The translations under genes and the position numbers were made by a program. 48,530 nt of DNA. Origin: JBOHDX01 sp050700835 (GTDB lineage: Bacteria > Actinomycetota > Actinomycetes > Propionibacteriales > Nocardioidaceae). How positions within the stretch are numbered: the first letter of the stretch is position 1; each line of letters opens with the position of its first letter. Location of the stretch: the NCBI GenBank assembly GCA_050700835.1, contig JBOHDX010000105.1, positions 1-48,530 of the forward strand, given 5' to 3'. A model generated the notes under the pieces. The model ran no database searches. It was not told where the DNA came from and was given only the letters and a program-made list of their open reading frames with translations. This document shows positions 14,769 to 23,402 of this stretch, in pieces.

Positions 14769-15353
14769 ATGGGTGGACACACGGCACGTCGTACCACGCG
14801 GTCGTCCCTGGTGCCTTGGCGCTTGGTGCTGGCCGCCGCCGTCGCGGGGTGCGCGGTCGCGTCAACGCTGGTGCTGGGTCGCGGGATCGGCGCGAGTGAG
14901 GACGGCGCGCGCACACCGCACGGCTCCCACCACGCATCCGCCGCGGCGGTCACCTCCGACCGATGGTCGCCGGTCCTGCGTCGGCTGGACCGCGGACGAG
15001 ATGCGGCACTGCGCACGGGTGAGCGCGGCCGGCTGGCGTCCGTGTACGTCACTGGCTCCGCGGTGCTCGAGCGCGACCGGGCCCTGCTGGTGGCTTTGCG
15101 GCGGCGGGGGCTGGCCCTGGTCAATGCGCGGTTGCGGGTCCTGGCCGTGCGGCTGCTCGGCGTCAAGCACCGGCAGGGGCTGGTGTGGCAGGTCCGCCTG
15201 TGGGTGGTGGATCGACTGACGGACGCGTCCGTACGCCTGCGGTCTGGCTCGGTGGTGGCGCTGCCGCGGGATCGCCCGACCGCGCGGATCGTGGTGCTGC
15301 GGCACACGCGAGCCGGGTGGCGGATCGCTGGCGCTCGACGACTGGCCGGGTGA
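14769..15353 (+). CDS. Hypothetical membrane-anchored protein
   Basis: From ATG 14769 the product is 194 aa. A basic N-terminus (GGHTARRTTRSS) leads to one helix at about 18-37 (WRLVLAAAVAGCAVASTLVL), which makes it a signal anchor. The outer part has many Arg and Val residues, with DRGRDAALRTGERGRLASVY and a C-terminal IVVLRHTRAGWRIAGAR, resembling small secreted domains that carry a beta-rich stress-tolerance-like fold. No family is recognised. CATGCT six bases before the ATG may be a weak leaderless -10; GTG 14724 is an alternative start. The gene converges on the epimerase gene with a six-base gap. Confidence 0.6.
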   Translation: MGGHTARRTTRSSLVPWRLVLAAAVAGCAVASTLVLGRGIGASEDGARTPHGSHHASAAAVTSDRWSPVLRRLDRGRDAALRTGERGRLASVYVTGSAVLERDRALLVALRRRGLALVNARLRVLAVRLLGVKHRQGLVWQVRLWVVDRLTDASVRLRSGSVVALPRDRPTARIVVLRHTRAGWRIAGARRLAG

Positions 15354-15359
15354 GCTCGA

Positions 15360-16250
15360 TCAGGCAAGCGCGGCTGCGAGCGAGCTCTCGATGTCCGGCT
15401 GGTCGAAGGCGAAACCTTCGGCGAGCAGGCGGGCCGGCTGGATCCGCAGCGAGCCGAGCAGCTGGTTCGAGAGGTCCCCGAGGACGCTGCGCAGGGCGAA
15501 GCCGGGCACCGGAAGCACGGTCGGCCGGTGCAGCGCGGCGCCGAGCGCCTTGGTGAACTCCGCATTCGTGACCGGGTGCGGTGACGAGAAGTTGTAGGCG
15601 CCCTGCGACTCGCCGTTCTCCAGCAGGTGCAGAACGCCGCGTACCCAGTCGTGCAGCGTGATGCTCGAGAAGTACTGCGCCCCCGACCCCAGCCGGCCGC
15701 CGACGCCGAGCGAGAACGGCAACCGCATCAGCTTCAGCGCCCCGGACCTCTTGTCCAGCACGACACTGGAACGGACGTGGCACACTCGGGCGCCGGCGGC
15801 CCGCGCCGGCTCGGCCGCGGCCTCCCAGGCTCTCACCACGTCGGGAAGGAACCCGGCGCCGTCGGTCGACTCCTCGGTCAGGATCTCGGCGCCGCGGTCC
15901 TCGCCATAGCGCGCCATCGCCGACCCGACGACGTAGGCGGGTTCGCCCCCGGTCTTGAGGATCGCGTCGGCCAGCGTGCGAGTCGTGGCGACCCGGGACG
16001 AGACGATCTGCTCGCGGTAGTCGGCCGTCCAGGGCCAGTGGGCCAGGCTGGCGCCCGCCAGGTTGAGCACCGCGTCGCAGGCGCCGATCAGGTGCAGGTC
16101 GACCGAGCCTTGGTACGGATCCCACGACGACTCGCCCTCGGTTCCGGGCGGTCGTCGGACGAGGCGTACGACGTGGTGCCGACGTCTGGCGAGCTCGGCG
16201 ACCAGCGCCGTACCCAGGAAGCCGGACGCTCCGGCGACGGCGATCTTCAT
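15360..16250 (-). CDS. TIGR01777-family NAD-dependent epimerase/dehydratase-like protein
   Basis: This 296-aa extended short-chain dehydrogenase starts MKIAVAGASGFLGTALV, a Rossmann GxSGxxG loop at about 7-12. It carries the family marks VLNLAGASLAHWPWT, SSRVATTRTL, GSAMARYGEDRG and the C-terminal DUF1731 segment (LPVPGFALRSVLGDL). The substrate is unknown; the E. coli YfcH and chloroplast SulA proteins belong to the family. Its place between lipB and the lipoyl E2 is conserved in mycobacteria (Rv2216). The ATG is preceded at six bases by CACGAT, a possible leaderless -10. The E2 gene lies 37 bases upstream on the same strand. Confidence 0.85.
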   Translation of the reverse strand: MKIAVAGASGFLGTALVAELARRRHHVVRLVRRPPGTEGESSWDPYQGSVDLHLIGACDAVLNLAGASLAHWPWTADYREQIVSSRVATTRTLADAILKTGGEPAYVVGSAMARYGEDRGAEILTEESTDGAGFLPDVVRAWEAAAEPARAAGARVCHVRSSVVLDKRSGALKLMRLPFSLGVGGRLGSGAQYFSSITLHDWVRGVLHLLENGESQGAYNFSSPHPVTNAEFTKALGAALHRPTVLPVPGFALRSVLGDLSNQLLGSLRIQPARLLAEGFAFDQPDIESSLAAALA

Positions 16251-16287
16251 GGATCCATCGTGCGATGGATCGGCGTGCCGCGCAGGC

Positions 16288-18282
16288 TCAGACGCCGAGC
16301 TCCGCCTCGAACTTCCCTTCCTCGAGGCGTTCCTTCACCGCGGTCAGGAACCTCGCGGCGTCGGCACCGTCGACGATCCGGTGGTCGTAGGTGAGGGCGA
16401 GGTAGACCATGTTCCGGACCGCGATGGTCTCGCCGAGGTTCGGGTCGTCGATCACGACGGCCCGCTTCACGACGCTGCCCGTGCCCAGGATCGCGACCTG
16501 CGGCTGGTTGATGATCGGCGTGTCGAACAGCGCGCCCCGGCTGCCCGTGTTGGTCAGCGTGAACGTGCCGCCGGACAGCTCGTCCGGGGTGATCTTGTTG
16601 TCCCGCGTGCGGGTGGCCACGTCAGCGATCTTGCGCGCCAGCCCGGCGATGTTCAGGTCGCCGGCGTCCTTGATCACCGGTACCAGCAGCCCGCGTTCGG
16701 TATCGACGGCGACACCGAGATTCTCGGAGCCGTGGTACGTCACGGTGCCGGCTTCGGTGTCGATCGACGAGTTGACCTGGGGGTAGGTCTTGAGGGCGTC
16801 GATCGACGCCTTGGCGAAGAACGGCAGGAAGGACAGCTTGACGCCCTCACGTGACTCGAACGACGCCTTGACTCGATTGCGCAGCCGCGCGATGACGGTG
16901 ACGTCGACCTCGACCACGGTCGTCAGCTGCGCCGAGACCTGGAGCGACTCCACCATGCGGCTGGCGATCACCTTGCGCAGCCGGCTGAGGTTCTCGGTCT
17001 TGCCTCGCAGCGGTGAGACCTGCGGGGCCGGCGCGGACGGCGCGGAGGCAGCGGGGGTAGCGGGGGCTGCCGCGGGCTCTGCCTCGGCAGCGCTGGCGGC
17101 CTTCGCCTCCTCGGCCGCGGCCAGGACGTCCTGCTTGCGGATCCGGCCTCCGACACCGGATCCGGTCAGGCTGCTGAGCTCGACGTCGTGCTGGGCCGCG
17201 AGCTTGCGGACCAGAGGGGTGACGTACGACAAGGCGTCCTCGGCGCGACCCTGGCCACCACCGGACGAGGCGGCGCTCGACGGCGGCGTGGGAGCAGCGG
17301 CCATCTCCGCCTTCGGCGGCGCCGAGTGCGGGTCGTGCTGGGTACGCACGGTCTCCTTCGGCGCCTCCGCAGGCTCCTGCTTCGACTCCTGCTCGTCCTT
17401 CGGTCTCGCCTCGTGCTTCGGCTTCGCCTCGGGCTCCGGCTTCTCCTCGGGCGGCGGCTTCGACTCACCGCTCGGCTCGGCCTCCGTGGCGCCCGACCGA
17501 TCCGACTGCTCGGACTCGTCCGAGCCGCTCCCGTCGCCACCCTCGCTCGGACCGCCGTCGCTCTTGTCACCGACGACGGCGAGCTCGGCGCCGACTTCGA
17601 CGGTCTCGTCTTCGTCGACCTTGATCTCGAGCAGGGTCCCGGCCACGGGGGAGGGGATCTCGGTGTCGACCTTGTCGGTGGAGACCTCGAGCAGCGGCTC
17701 GTCGACCGCGACGGTGTCGCCCACTTGCTTCAGCCAACGGGTGACGGTGCCCTCGGTGACGCTCTCACCCAACGCCGGCAGGGTGACGGACGTGCCGCCC
17801 GATGTCGGTTTCTGGTCGGCCTGGGGGGCCGGCTGCTCCGCCGCGTCCGCGGAGTCCGCATCGCCCTGGTCCGCCGGATGCGCGTCGTCGCCCGACGGCT
17901 CGGGCTCCGGCTCGGCGGCGGGTTCGGCCTGCTCCTGCTCGTCCTTGGCGTCGTGCTGGTTGGAGCCCGTCTCGCCCTCCTCGGAACTACTCGAGCTGCT
18001 TGCGCTGGCTGCGTCGTCGTCGTCCTCGCCCTGGTCGCCGTCGCTCTTGTCACCGACGACGGCGAGCTCGGCGCCGACTTCGACGGTCTCGTCCTCGTCG
18101 ACCTTGATCTCGAGCAGGGTCCCGGCCACGGGGGAGGGGATCTCGGTGTCGACCTTGTCAGTGGAGACTTCGAGCAGCGGCTCGTCGACCGCGACGGTGT
18201 CGCCGACCTGCTTCAGCCAGCGGGTGACGGTGCCTTCGGTGACGCTCTCACCGAGCGCCGGCAGTGTGACGGGGGTGGCCAT
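16288..18282 (-). CDS. sucB: Dihydrolipoamide acyltransferase E2 of a 2-oxoacid dehydrogenase, two lipoyl domains
   Basis: This 664-aa E2 transfers acyl groups from lipoate to CoA. Lipoyl domain 1 spans about 4-80 (lipoyl-lysine K43 in TDKVD) and domain 2 about 165-243 (K204); the two are identical over more than 70 residues. Long acidic Ala/Pro/Glu linkers follow each. The E3-binding domain is at about 351-387 (VTPLVRKLAAQHDVELSSLT) and the catalytic domain at about 430-664, with active-site H634 in YDHRIVDG. ATG 18282 has GGAGACAGG upstream; an open frame to 18465 is not conserved coding. The M. tuberculosis homologue (Rv2215, DlaT) serves pyruvate dehydrogenase, so the sucB name is conventional and dlaT may be more accurate. 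lpd lies just upstream on the same strand. Confidence 0.95.
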   Translation of the reverse strand: MATPVTLPALGESVTEGTVTRWLKQVGDTVAVDEPLLEVSTDKVDTEIPSPVAGTLLEIKVDEDETVEVGAELAVVGDKSDGDQGEDDDDAASASSSSSSEEGETGSNQHDAKDEQEQAEPAAEPEPEPSGDDAHPADQGDADSADAAEQPAPQADQKPTSGGTSVTLPALGESVTEGTVTRWLKQVGDTVAVDEPLLEVSTDKVDTEIPSPVAGTLLEIKVDEDETVEVGAELAVVGDKSDGGPSEGGDGSGSDESEQSDRSGATEAEPSGESKPPPEEKPEPEAKPKHEARPKDEQESKQEPAEAPKETVRTQHDPHSAPPKAEMAAAPTPPSSAASSGGGQGRAEDALSYVTPLVRKLAAQHDVELSSLTGSGVGGRIRKQDVLAAAEEAKAASAAEAEPAAAPATPAASAPSAPAPQVSPLRGKTENLSRLRKVIASRMVESLQVSAQLTTVVEVDVTVIARLRNRVKASFESREGVKLSFLPFFAKASIDALKTYPQVNSSIDTEAGTVTYHGSENLGVAVDTERGLLVPVIKDAGDLNIAGLARKIADVATRTRDNKITPDELSGGTFTLTNTGSRGALFDTPIINQPQVAILGTGSVVKRAVVIDDPNLGETIAVRNMVYLALTYDHRIVDGADAARFLTAVKERLEEGKFEAELGV
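17569..18275 (-). repeat. Duplicated lipoyl-domain coding sequence in the E2 gene
   Basis: About 17569-17790 and 18046-18275 encode identical lipoyl domains and differ at only about a dozen bases in roughly 230 by eye. This indicates recent duplication or ongoing gene conversion and is a likely site of copy-number change or misassembly. Confidence 0.85.
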
Positions 18283-18415
18283 GGTTAACCCTGTCTCCTC
18301 GGTCTGTCGCCTTGCTCGGCGGCTGGTCGATGCTGCGCTGTTGCCGTACTGCTGACGTGCTGTGCTGCGGTCGTGCCGTGGTGCTGTCTGAGGTGCGCAG
18401 TCCGCCGGGGTGCTC

Positions 18416-19795
18416 TCAGGTGTGCGCGTGCAGGGGTTTGCCGGACAGCGCGAGGGCCGCCTCACCCAGCGCCTCGGTCTGCGTCGGATGGGCGTGGATG
18501 AACTGCGCGACGTCTTCGGGATAGGCGTCCCAATTGACGATCAACGAGGCCTCGCCCACCTGCTCGCCCATCCGGGAGCCGATCATGTGCACTCCGACGA
18601 TGGGCCCGTCCTTCTGGCGCACGAGCTTGACCGACCCCTGGGTCTGCAGGATCTGGCTCCTTCCGTTGCCGCCGAGGCTGTACTCATAGACGTCCACCTC
18701 GGTGAAAAGCTCGCGTGCCTGCGCCTCCGTCAGGCCGACCGAGGCCACCTCGGGATCGCAATAGGTGACGCGGGGGATGCCCGCATCGACCACCGGCGAG
18801 GGCGAGAGCCCGGCAATCTCCTCGGCGACGAAGATCCCGTGCGCGAATCCGCGATGGGCCAGCTGCAGACCAGGGACGAGGTCGCCCACCGCATAGACGT
18901 CAGGGACATTGGTACGCAGCCGCTCGTCGGTGGGCACCCAGCCCCGGTCCACGGTGATTCCCTGGTCCTCGAGGCCCATGCCGTCCGAGCGCGGGCCGCG
19001 GCCCACGGCGACCAGCAACACCTCGGCCCGGACGGTGTCGCCACTGTCGAGGGTCACCGTGACGCCATGGTCGTCCTGGCTGACGGACTGGAACTTCGTG
19101 CCGAGTTTGAAGTCGATCCGGCGACGCCGGAACGCGCGCTCGAGCTGCTTCGACAGCGACTCGTCCTCCATCGGCACCAGGTGCGGCAGTGCCTCCACGA
19201 TCGTGACGTCCGCGCCGAAGGAGCGCCACACGCTGGCGAACTCGACCCCGATCACCGAGCCGCCGATGATGACGGCGCTGGAGGGCACGAAGTCGAGTTC
19301 GAGTGCCTGGTCGCTGGTCAGGACCCGGCCACCGAGCTCGAGGCCGGGCAGCGAGCGGGCGTACGACCCGGTGGCGAGCACGAGGTGCGTGCCGGTCACC
19401 CGCTGACCGGCCACCTCGACCGTGCCAGGCCCGACAAGGCGGCCCTCACCCTCGAACACCGTCACCTTGGCGGCGGAGATCAGGCCTTGCAAGCCCTTGT
19501 AGAGGCGCCCGACGACCCCGTCCTTGTAGGAGTTGACTCCCTTCATGTCGATGCTCTCGACCGTCGTGTGGACGCCGATCGACGCACCGTCGCGCGCATG
19601 GTCTGCCACCTCAGCGGCGTGCAGGAGCGCCTTGGTGGGGATGCATCCGCGGTGCAGGCAGGTGCCGCCGACCTTGTCCTTCTCGACCAGCGCCACCGTC
19701 AGCCCGAGCTGGCTGGCGCGCAGCGCGCAGGCGTAGCCGCCGCTGCCGCCACCGAGGATCACCACGTCGAGGCTGTTGCCGGCGCTGTCCGCCAC
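18416..19795 (-). CDS. lpd: Dihydrolipoyl dehydrogenase (E3)
   Basis: This 459-aa FAD enzyme reoxidises dihydrolipoamide. The FAD Rossmann motif is VVILGGGSGGYACALRA, and the redox disulfide is C46/C51 in GGTCLHRGCIPTKALLHAAE. An NAD-binding GGSVIGVEFASVW appears mid-protein, and the C-terminal catalytic dyad is in HAHPTQTEALGE. GTG 19795 is chosen because GGAGGG lies just upstream; the open frame runs 14 codons further to 19837. It precedes the E2 gene, with 133 non-coding bases between them, so E3 and E2 are probably co-transcribed. It can also serve other lipoyl complexes, including glycine cleavage. Confidence 0.96.
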   Translation of the reverse strand: MADSAGNSLDVVILGGGSGGYACALRASQLGLTVALVEKDKVGGTCLHRGCIPTKALLHAAEVADHARDGASIGVHTTVESIDMKGVNSYKDGVVGRLYKGLQGLISAAKVTVFEGEGRLVGPGTVEVAGQRVTGTHLVLATGSYARSLPGLELGGRVLTSDQALELDFVPSSAVIIGGSVIGVEFASVWRSFGADVTIVEALPHLVPMEDESLSKQLERAFRRRRIDFKLGTKFQSVSQDDHGVTVTLDSGDTVRAEVLLVAVGRGPRSDGMGLEDQGITVDRGWVPTDERLRTNVPDVYAVGDLVPGLQLAHRGFAHGIFVAEEIAGLSPSPVVDAGIPRVTYCDPEVASVGLTEAQARELFTEVDVYEYSLGGNGRSQILQTQGSVKLVRQKDGPIVGVHMIGSRMGEQVGEASLIVNWDAYPEDVAQFIHAHPTQTEALGEAALALSGKPLHAHT

Positions 19796-19976
19796 CGATG
19801 CCCTCCGGTTCTGCTCCGCTGACGAGATCTTCGCCACCCGCCCGTCATCTTGTCACTGCGCCGGGACCAGTGCCTACCGGGGTTTCGTGCCCTCGGCCGG
19901 TCACCGGGTACGTCACACTGGTTCTAGTTCGCCGGCGCGGCCCAGGTCCCACGGCACAGTGGTGGAGGAGCGGAAG

Positions 19977-20306
19977 ATGAAGTGGTGGCCGACGCGCCGG
20001 CGCCGACGACCGACGCCGACGACCGCGGTACGTCAGGCAGACCCGGCCGACCGTGAGCACCTCGAGCAGTTCGTCGCGACGCGCCGCGGCGTCGAAGGTT
20101 TCGTCGAGCCACGTACCACCGTCACCGACACCACGCTGCTGCTGGTCGCGGTCGACGGGGAATGGACCCGTCGCCGGGTGCCGTCCCCGTCCTGGGCGCA
20201 CGAGTTCGCCAACTCGCGCGGCGTCCCCAGCTACGACGCGGCGGTGGTCGGCTACCCCCAACGCATGCGCGACTACAACCGCCGCGCCAAGCAGCAAGGC
20301 CCCTGA
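19977..20306 (+). CDS. Conserved small actinobacterial protein
   Basis: This 109-aa protein starts at ATG 19977 behind GGAGGAG. A very basic N-terminus (RRRRRPTPT) is followed by a compact domain with ADPADREHLEQFVATRRGVE, VEPRTTVTDTTLLLVAVDGE and WTRRRVPSPSWAHEFANSRG, ending in YPQRMRDYNRRAK. Similar short proteins sit near pepA and lpd in many actinobacteria and are sometimes labelled oxidoreductase without evidence. No cofactor motif is visible, so the function is unknown. It converges on pepA with a 31-base gap. Confidence 0.72.
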   Translation: MKWWPTRRRRRPTPTTAVRQADPADREHLEQFVATRRGVEGFVEPRTTVTDTTLLLVAVDGEWTRRRVPSPSWAHEFANSRGVPSYDAAVVGYPQRMRDYNRRAKQQGP

Positions 20307-20337
20307 GCGTCACCGGGAGAGGCGACGCGGCGGTGAG

Positions 20338-21834
20338 TCAGACGAACGAGCCGTCGGACATCTCCTGCGCGACGCGGATCAGCGTGCGCACCGCCGCGCC
20401 GGTCGCGCCGCGCGGCGTGTAGCCGAACGCGTCGCCGCTGTTGAACGCCGGTCCGGCGATGTCGAGGTGGGCCCAACGGGTGTCCCCCACGAACTCGCGG
20501 AGGAACGCCGCGGCGTACAACGCGCCCCCGACGGGCTGCGGGTTGTGCTGCCGGATGTCGGCGACATGACTGGAGCGGACCTTGGCCCGCATCTCCTCCG
20601 CGATCGGCAGCGGCCACATCACCTCGCCCGCGCGCGTGGCGGCGGCCGGCACCGCCTCGCGGAGGCGGTCGTCGTTCGACATCACCCCACTGGTCCGGTC
20701 GCCCAGACCGACGACGCAGGCGCCGGTGAGAGTGGCGACGTCCAGCATCACGTCCGGCTTCGCCTCGCGACCGATGGAGAGCGCGTCGGCCAGCACGAGG
20801 CGCCCTTCGGCGTCGGTGTTGTGCACCTCAACAGTGGTGCCGTTGCGGATGGTCAGCACGTCACCGGGACGGGTCGCACCGCCGCCCGGCATGTTCTCCG
20901 CCATCGCTGCGATAGCGGTCACCTGCACCGGCAGGTCGAGCTCGGCGATGGCGAATGCCGCGGTCAGCACCGCGGCGGCACCGGCCATGTCGCACTTCAT
21001 CGTCTGCATCCCCGACACCGCCTTGATATTGAGGCCGCCGGAGTCGAAGGTGATCCCCTTGCCGACCAGGACAAGGTGCGCCACGGGCTTCTTGGGCTTC
21101 CATGCCACCTGGACCATCCGGGGCGGGTTGTCCGAGCCCTGGCCGACGCCGAGGGTGCCGCCACACCTCTCCCGCTCCAGCTTCGTCTCGTCCCAGACGG
21201 TGACCTTGACCTTCGCCGAGGTCTCGCGCGACGACACGGCGTCGGCGAAGGCCTCGGGAGTCAGGTCCCGAGCCGGGGAGTTGACCCAGTCCCGGGCCTG
21301 GTTGACCGCGGCCGCCACCGTCTCGGCGACCTGCAAGGCGCGCTTGCCGCCCTTGCTCCGCGCGTGCTCGGTCAGCACCACCACGCTGCCGGGCCGGTCG
21401 CGGTCGGGCTCGGACTTGTACCTGTCGAACTGGTAGCCGCCGAGCAAGACACCCTCGCAGACGGCTTGCAGCTGGTCGGTGGACCCGGTGGGCAACGCGA
21501 CCGCCACGGATGCGGCGTTGTTGAGTGCGCGCATGGCCGAGCCGGCAGCGCGTCGCAGACTGTCGTCCGTCGTGTCATCGGCGTCGCCGAGGCCGACCAC
21601 CAGCACCAGGGCCGCACTGACCACCCCACTGCTCGGCAGCTTGGCGATGTCACCCAGCTTGCCCTTGAACCCGAGCGTCGACAGCGTCGTGTCGAACTTC
21701 CGCCCGAACGCGGCGGCGATGTCGTTGCCTGCGTCGGCGGCGACCACGGCCTTGCCGCTGCGGTGCGCACCGATCACGAGCACGTCGGTACGAGTGGTGG
21801 TCGCGCTCGCTGAACGCAGGCTGACAGAGGTCAC
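20338..21834 (-). CDS. pepA: Leucyl aminopeptidase (M17)
   Basis: This 498-aa protein is a cytosolic dimetal aminopeptidase that removes N-terminal residues from peptides. The N-terminal macro-like domain is followed by the catalytic domain, with VLVGKGITFDSGGLNIK (metal lysine and aspartate), MKCDMAGAAAVL, and the signature NTDAEGRLVLADAL; the final GPAFNSG segment is also present. GTG 21834 is chosen because GAGGAC lies upstream and the first strand (TDVLVIGA) follows; the open frame to 21942 lacks conservation. The gene is divergent from gcvT, as expected from the mycobacterial pepB region. Confidence 0.96.
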   Translation of the reverse strand: MTSVSLRSASATTTRTDVLVIGAHRSGKAVVAADAGNDIAAAFGRKFDTTLSTLGFKGKLGDIAKLPSSGVVSAALVLVVGLGDADDTTDDSLRRAAGSAMRALNNAASVAVALPTGSTDQLQAVCEGVLLGGYQFDRYKSEPDRDRPGSVVVLTEHARSKGGKRALQVAETVAAAVNQARDWVNSPARDLTPEAFADAVSSRETSAKVKVTVWDETKLERERCGGTLGVGQGSDNPPRMVQVAWKPKKPVAHLVLVGKGITFDSGGLNIKAVSGMQTMKCDMAGAAAVLTAAFAIAELDLPVQVTAIAAMAENMPGGGATRPGDVLTIRNGTTVEVHNTDAEGRLVLADALSIGREAKPDVMLDVATLTGACVVGLGDRTSGVMSNDDRLREAVPAAATRAGEVMWPLPIAEEMRAKVRSSHVADIRQHNPQPVGGALYAAAFLREFVGDTRWAHLDIAGPAFNSGDAFGYTPRGATGAAVRTLIRVAQEMSDGSFV

Positions 21835-22011
21835 GTCGGTGTCCGTCCTCGGCTTCGGGTGGCAGTGATGACGTCCGGCATTCGCCGGGTTGCGACTGAG
21901 CCTCGACCGGTCACTGCGCGGGATCGCGGCCACCCTACTCACCCCGGAGTCAAGGTCCGCTGGTGCCGGGCTAGCCCGGGCCGGAGCGCTGGTGGGCGGT
22001 CGGTGCTGCGC

Positions 22012-22017
22012 TAGGTT
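22012..22017 (+). promoter_or_regulatory. -10 element for leaderless gcvT
   Basis: TAGGTT ends six bases before ATG 22024. With no leader, there is no room for a glycine riboswitch. Confidence 0.55.
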
Positions 22018-22023
22018 CTGGCC

Positions 22024-23139
22024 ATGGCCGACGATGCCCGCGGAACCGAGCTCTTCTCGTCACCGCTGCATGAACGTCATGTCGAGCTCGGCGCCAAGCT
22101 GGCAGCGTTCGGCGGCTGGCAGATGCCGCTGGAGTACACCGGTGTCCTCGCCGAGCACACCGCCGTGCGTACCAGCGTCGGGGTCTTCGACGTCAGCCAC
22201 CTCGGCAAGGCCTCGGTCCGCGGCCTCGCAGCCGCGGACTACGTCAACGCCTGTCTCGCCAACGACCTCCGCAAGATCGCGCCGGGCCAGGCGCAGTACA
22301 CCTTGTGCTGCGACGATCCCACCGGTGGCGTGGTCGACGACCTCATCGCCTATCTGCACGGGGACGACGACGTCTTCCTGATCCCCAACGCCGCCAACAC
22401 CGCCGAGGTGGTCCGGCGCCTGGCCGCCGACGCCCCCGACGGTGTGGAGGTCACGAACCGCCATCACGACTACGCGATCCTTGCGGTCCAGGGCACCCGC
22501 AGCGACGACACTCTGTCCGCGATCGGCCTGCCGGTGGGCCACGACTACATGAGCTTCGTCGAGGCGGAGTACGCCGGCAGCCCGGTGACCGTGTGTCGCA
22601 CCGGCTACACCGGCGAACGCGGCTACGAGCTGGTAGTCGCGAACGCTGCGGCGGTGCCCTTGTGGGACGCGATACTCGAGTCCGGCAAGCCGTTCGGCAT
22701 CCTGCCCTGCGGACTCGGTGCCCGGGACACGTTGCGCACCGAGATGGGCTATCCCCTGCACGGTCAGGACATCTCACTCGAGATCACGCCGGTGCAGGCG
22801 AGGTTGTCGTGGGCCGTGGGCTGGAAGAAGGAGTCGTTCTGGGGCAAGCGGCCGCTGGCCCGTGAGCGGGCCGACGGCGCCGCCGTGGTGCTGCGCGGTC
22901 TGGTGGCCTCTGGTCGAGGCATCGCTCGCCCTCGTATGCAGGTGCTGGTGTCCGACGACCCGGTCGGGCAGGTCACGTCTGGCACGTTCTCGCCCACCCT
23001 GCGCACGGGTGTTGCGCTGGCGCTGATCAGTGCCGACGTCGCTGACGGTGCCCAGGTGGGCGTCGACGTGCGCGGGCGGCGGGAGAGCTTCGTGGTGACC
23101 AAGCCGCCGTTCGTGCAGCCCGGCGTACGCGCGTCCTGA
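22024..23139 (+). CDS. gcvT: Aminomethyltransferase (glycine cleavage T protein)
   Basis: This 371-aa protein releases ammonia and forms methylene-tetrahydrofolate from the aminomethyl group on lipoylated H protein. Family motifs are seen in order: SPLHERHVELGAKLAAFGGW, VGVFDVSHLGK, TLCCDDPTGGVVDDLIAY, VCRTGYTGERGYELVV, LGARDTLRTEMGYPLHGQD and SGTFSPTLRTGVALALI. No gcvH or gcvP is in the window. The location by the lipoate genes gives a functional link, since its partner needs LipA and LipB. Confidence 0.97.
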   Translation: MADDARGTELFSSPLHERHVELGAKLAAFGGWQMPLEYTGVLAEHTAVRTSVGVFDVSHLGKASVRGLAAADYVNACLANDLRKIAPGQAQYTLCCDDPTGGVVDDLIAYLHGDDDVFLIPNAANTAEVVRRLAADAPDGVEVTNRHHDYAILAVQGTRSDDTLSAIGLPVGHDYMSFVEAEYAGSPVTVCRTGYTGERGYELVVANAAAVPLWDAILESGKPFGILPCGLGARDTLRTEMGYPLHGQDISLEITPVQARLSWAVGWKKESFWGKRPLARERADGAAVVLRGLVASGRGIARPRMQVLVSDDPVGQVTSGTFSPTLRTGVALALISADVADGAQVGVDVRGRRESFVVTKPPFVQPGVRAS

Positions 23140-23160
23140 GCGACGTTCGCCGCCGACCCG

Positions 23161-23166
23161 TAGGGT
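23161..23166 (+). promoter_or_regulatory. -10 element for a leaderless small gene
   Basis: TAGGGT ends seven bases before ATG 23174. Confidence 0.5.
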
Positions 23167-23173
23167 CGCCGGC

Positions 23174-23380
23174 ATGACATGGACGTGGCGGATGGAGACA
23201 GCGGCGGGGGAGTCGGTCGACGTCCCTGATCTGGGGGTGCCTACGTTCCCCAACCGGGCCGATGCCGAGTCGTGGATCGGTGAGGGGTGGCGAGAGCTGC
23301 TCGAAGCGGGGGTGGACCAGGTGCGGTTGTTTGAGGACGACCGGGAGGTCTACGGACCGATGAGCCTGCACGCCGGCTGA
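23174..23380 (+). CDS. Small conserved hypothetical protein
   Basis: This 68-aa acidic protein starts MTWTWRMETAAGESVDVPDL and has a central PTFPNRADAESWIGEGWREL, a helix typical of many short actinobacterial proteins, ending in a strand QVRLFEDDREVYGPMSL. The beta-helix-beta pattern suggests a single small globular domain. No catalytic motif is visible and the role is unknown. Its own -10 box just upstream and good codon use support it as real. It converges on the aldo/keto reductase. Confidence 0.75.
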   Translation: MTWTWRMETAAGESVDVPDLGVPTFPNRADAESWIGEGWRELLEAGVDQVRLFEDDREVYGPMSLHAG

Positions 23381-23402
23381 TCACGGAGCCGGTGGGCCGG
23401 AG

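Noticed and set aside
16790..18355. 521-aa Ser/Ala-rich open frame antisense to the E2 gene
   Set aside because: It is the mirror of the acidic Glu/Ala linkers and lipoyl domains, which give long open Ser-rich frames on the other strand.
19776..19976. N-terminal extension of the 109-aa protein
   Set aside because: The region is the divergent promoter gap with lpd, and ATG 19977 has a strong GGAGGAG site.
21835..22023. Glycine riboswitch before gcvT
   Set aside because: The -10 box is six bases from the start codon, leaving no leader, and no tandem aptamer pattern is visible.
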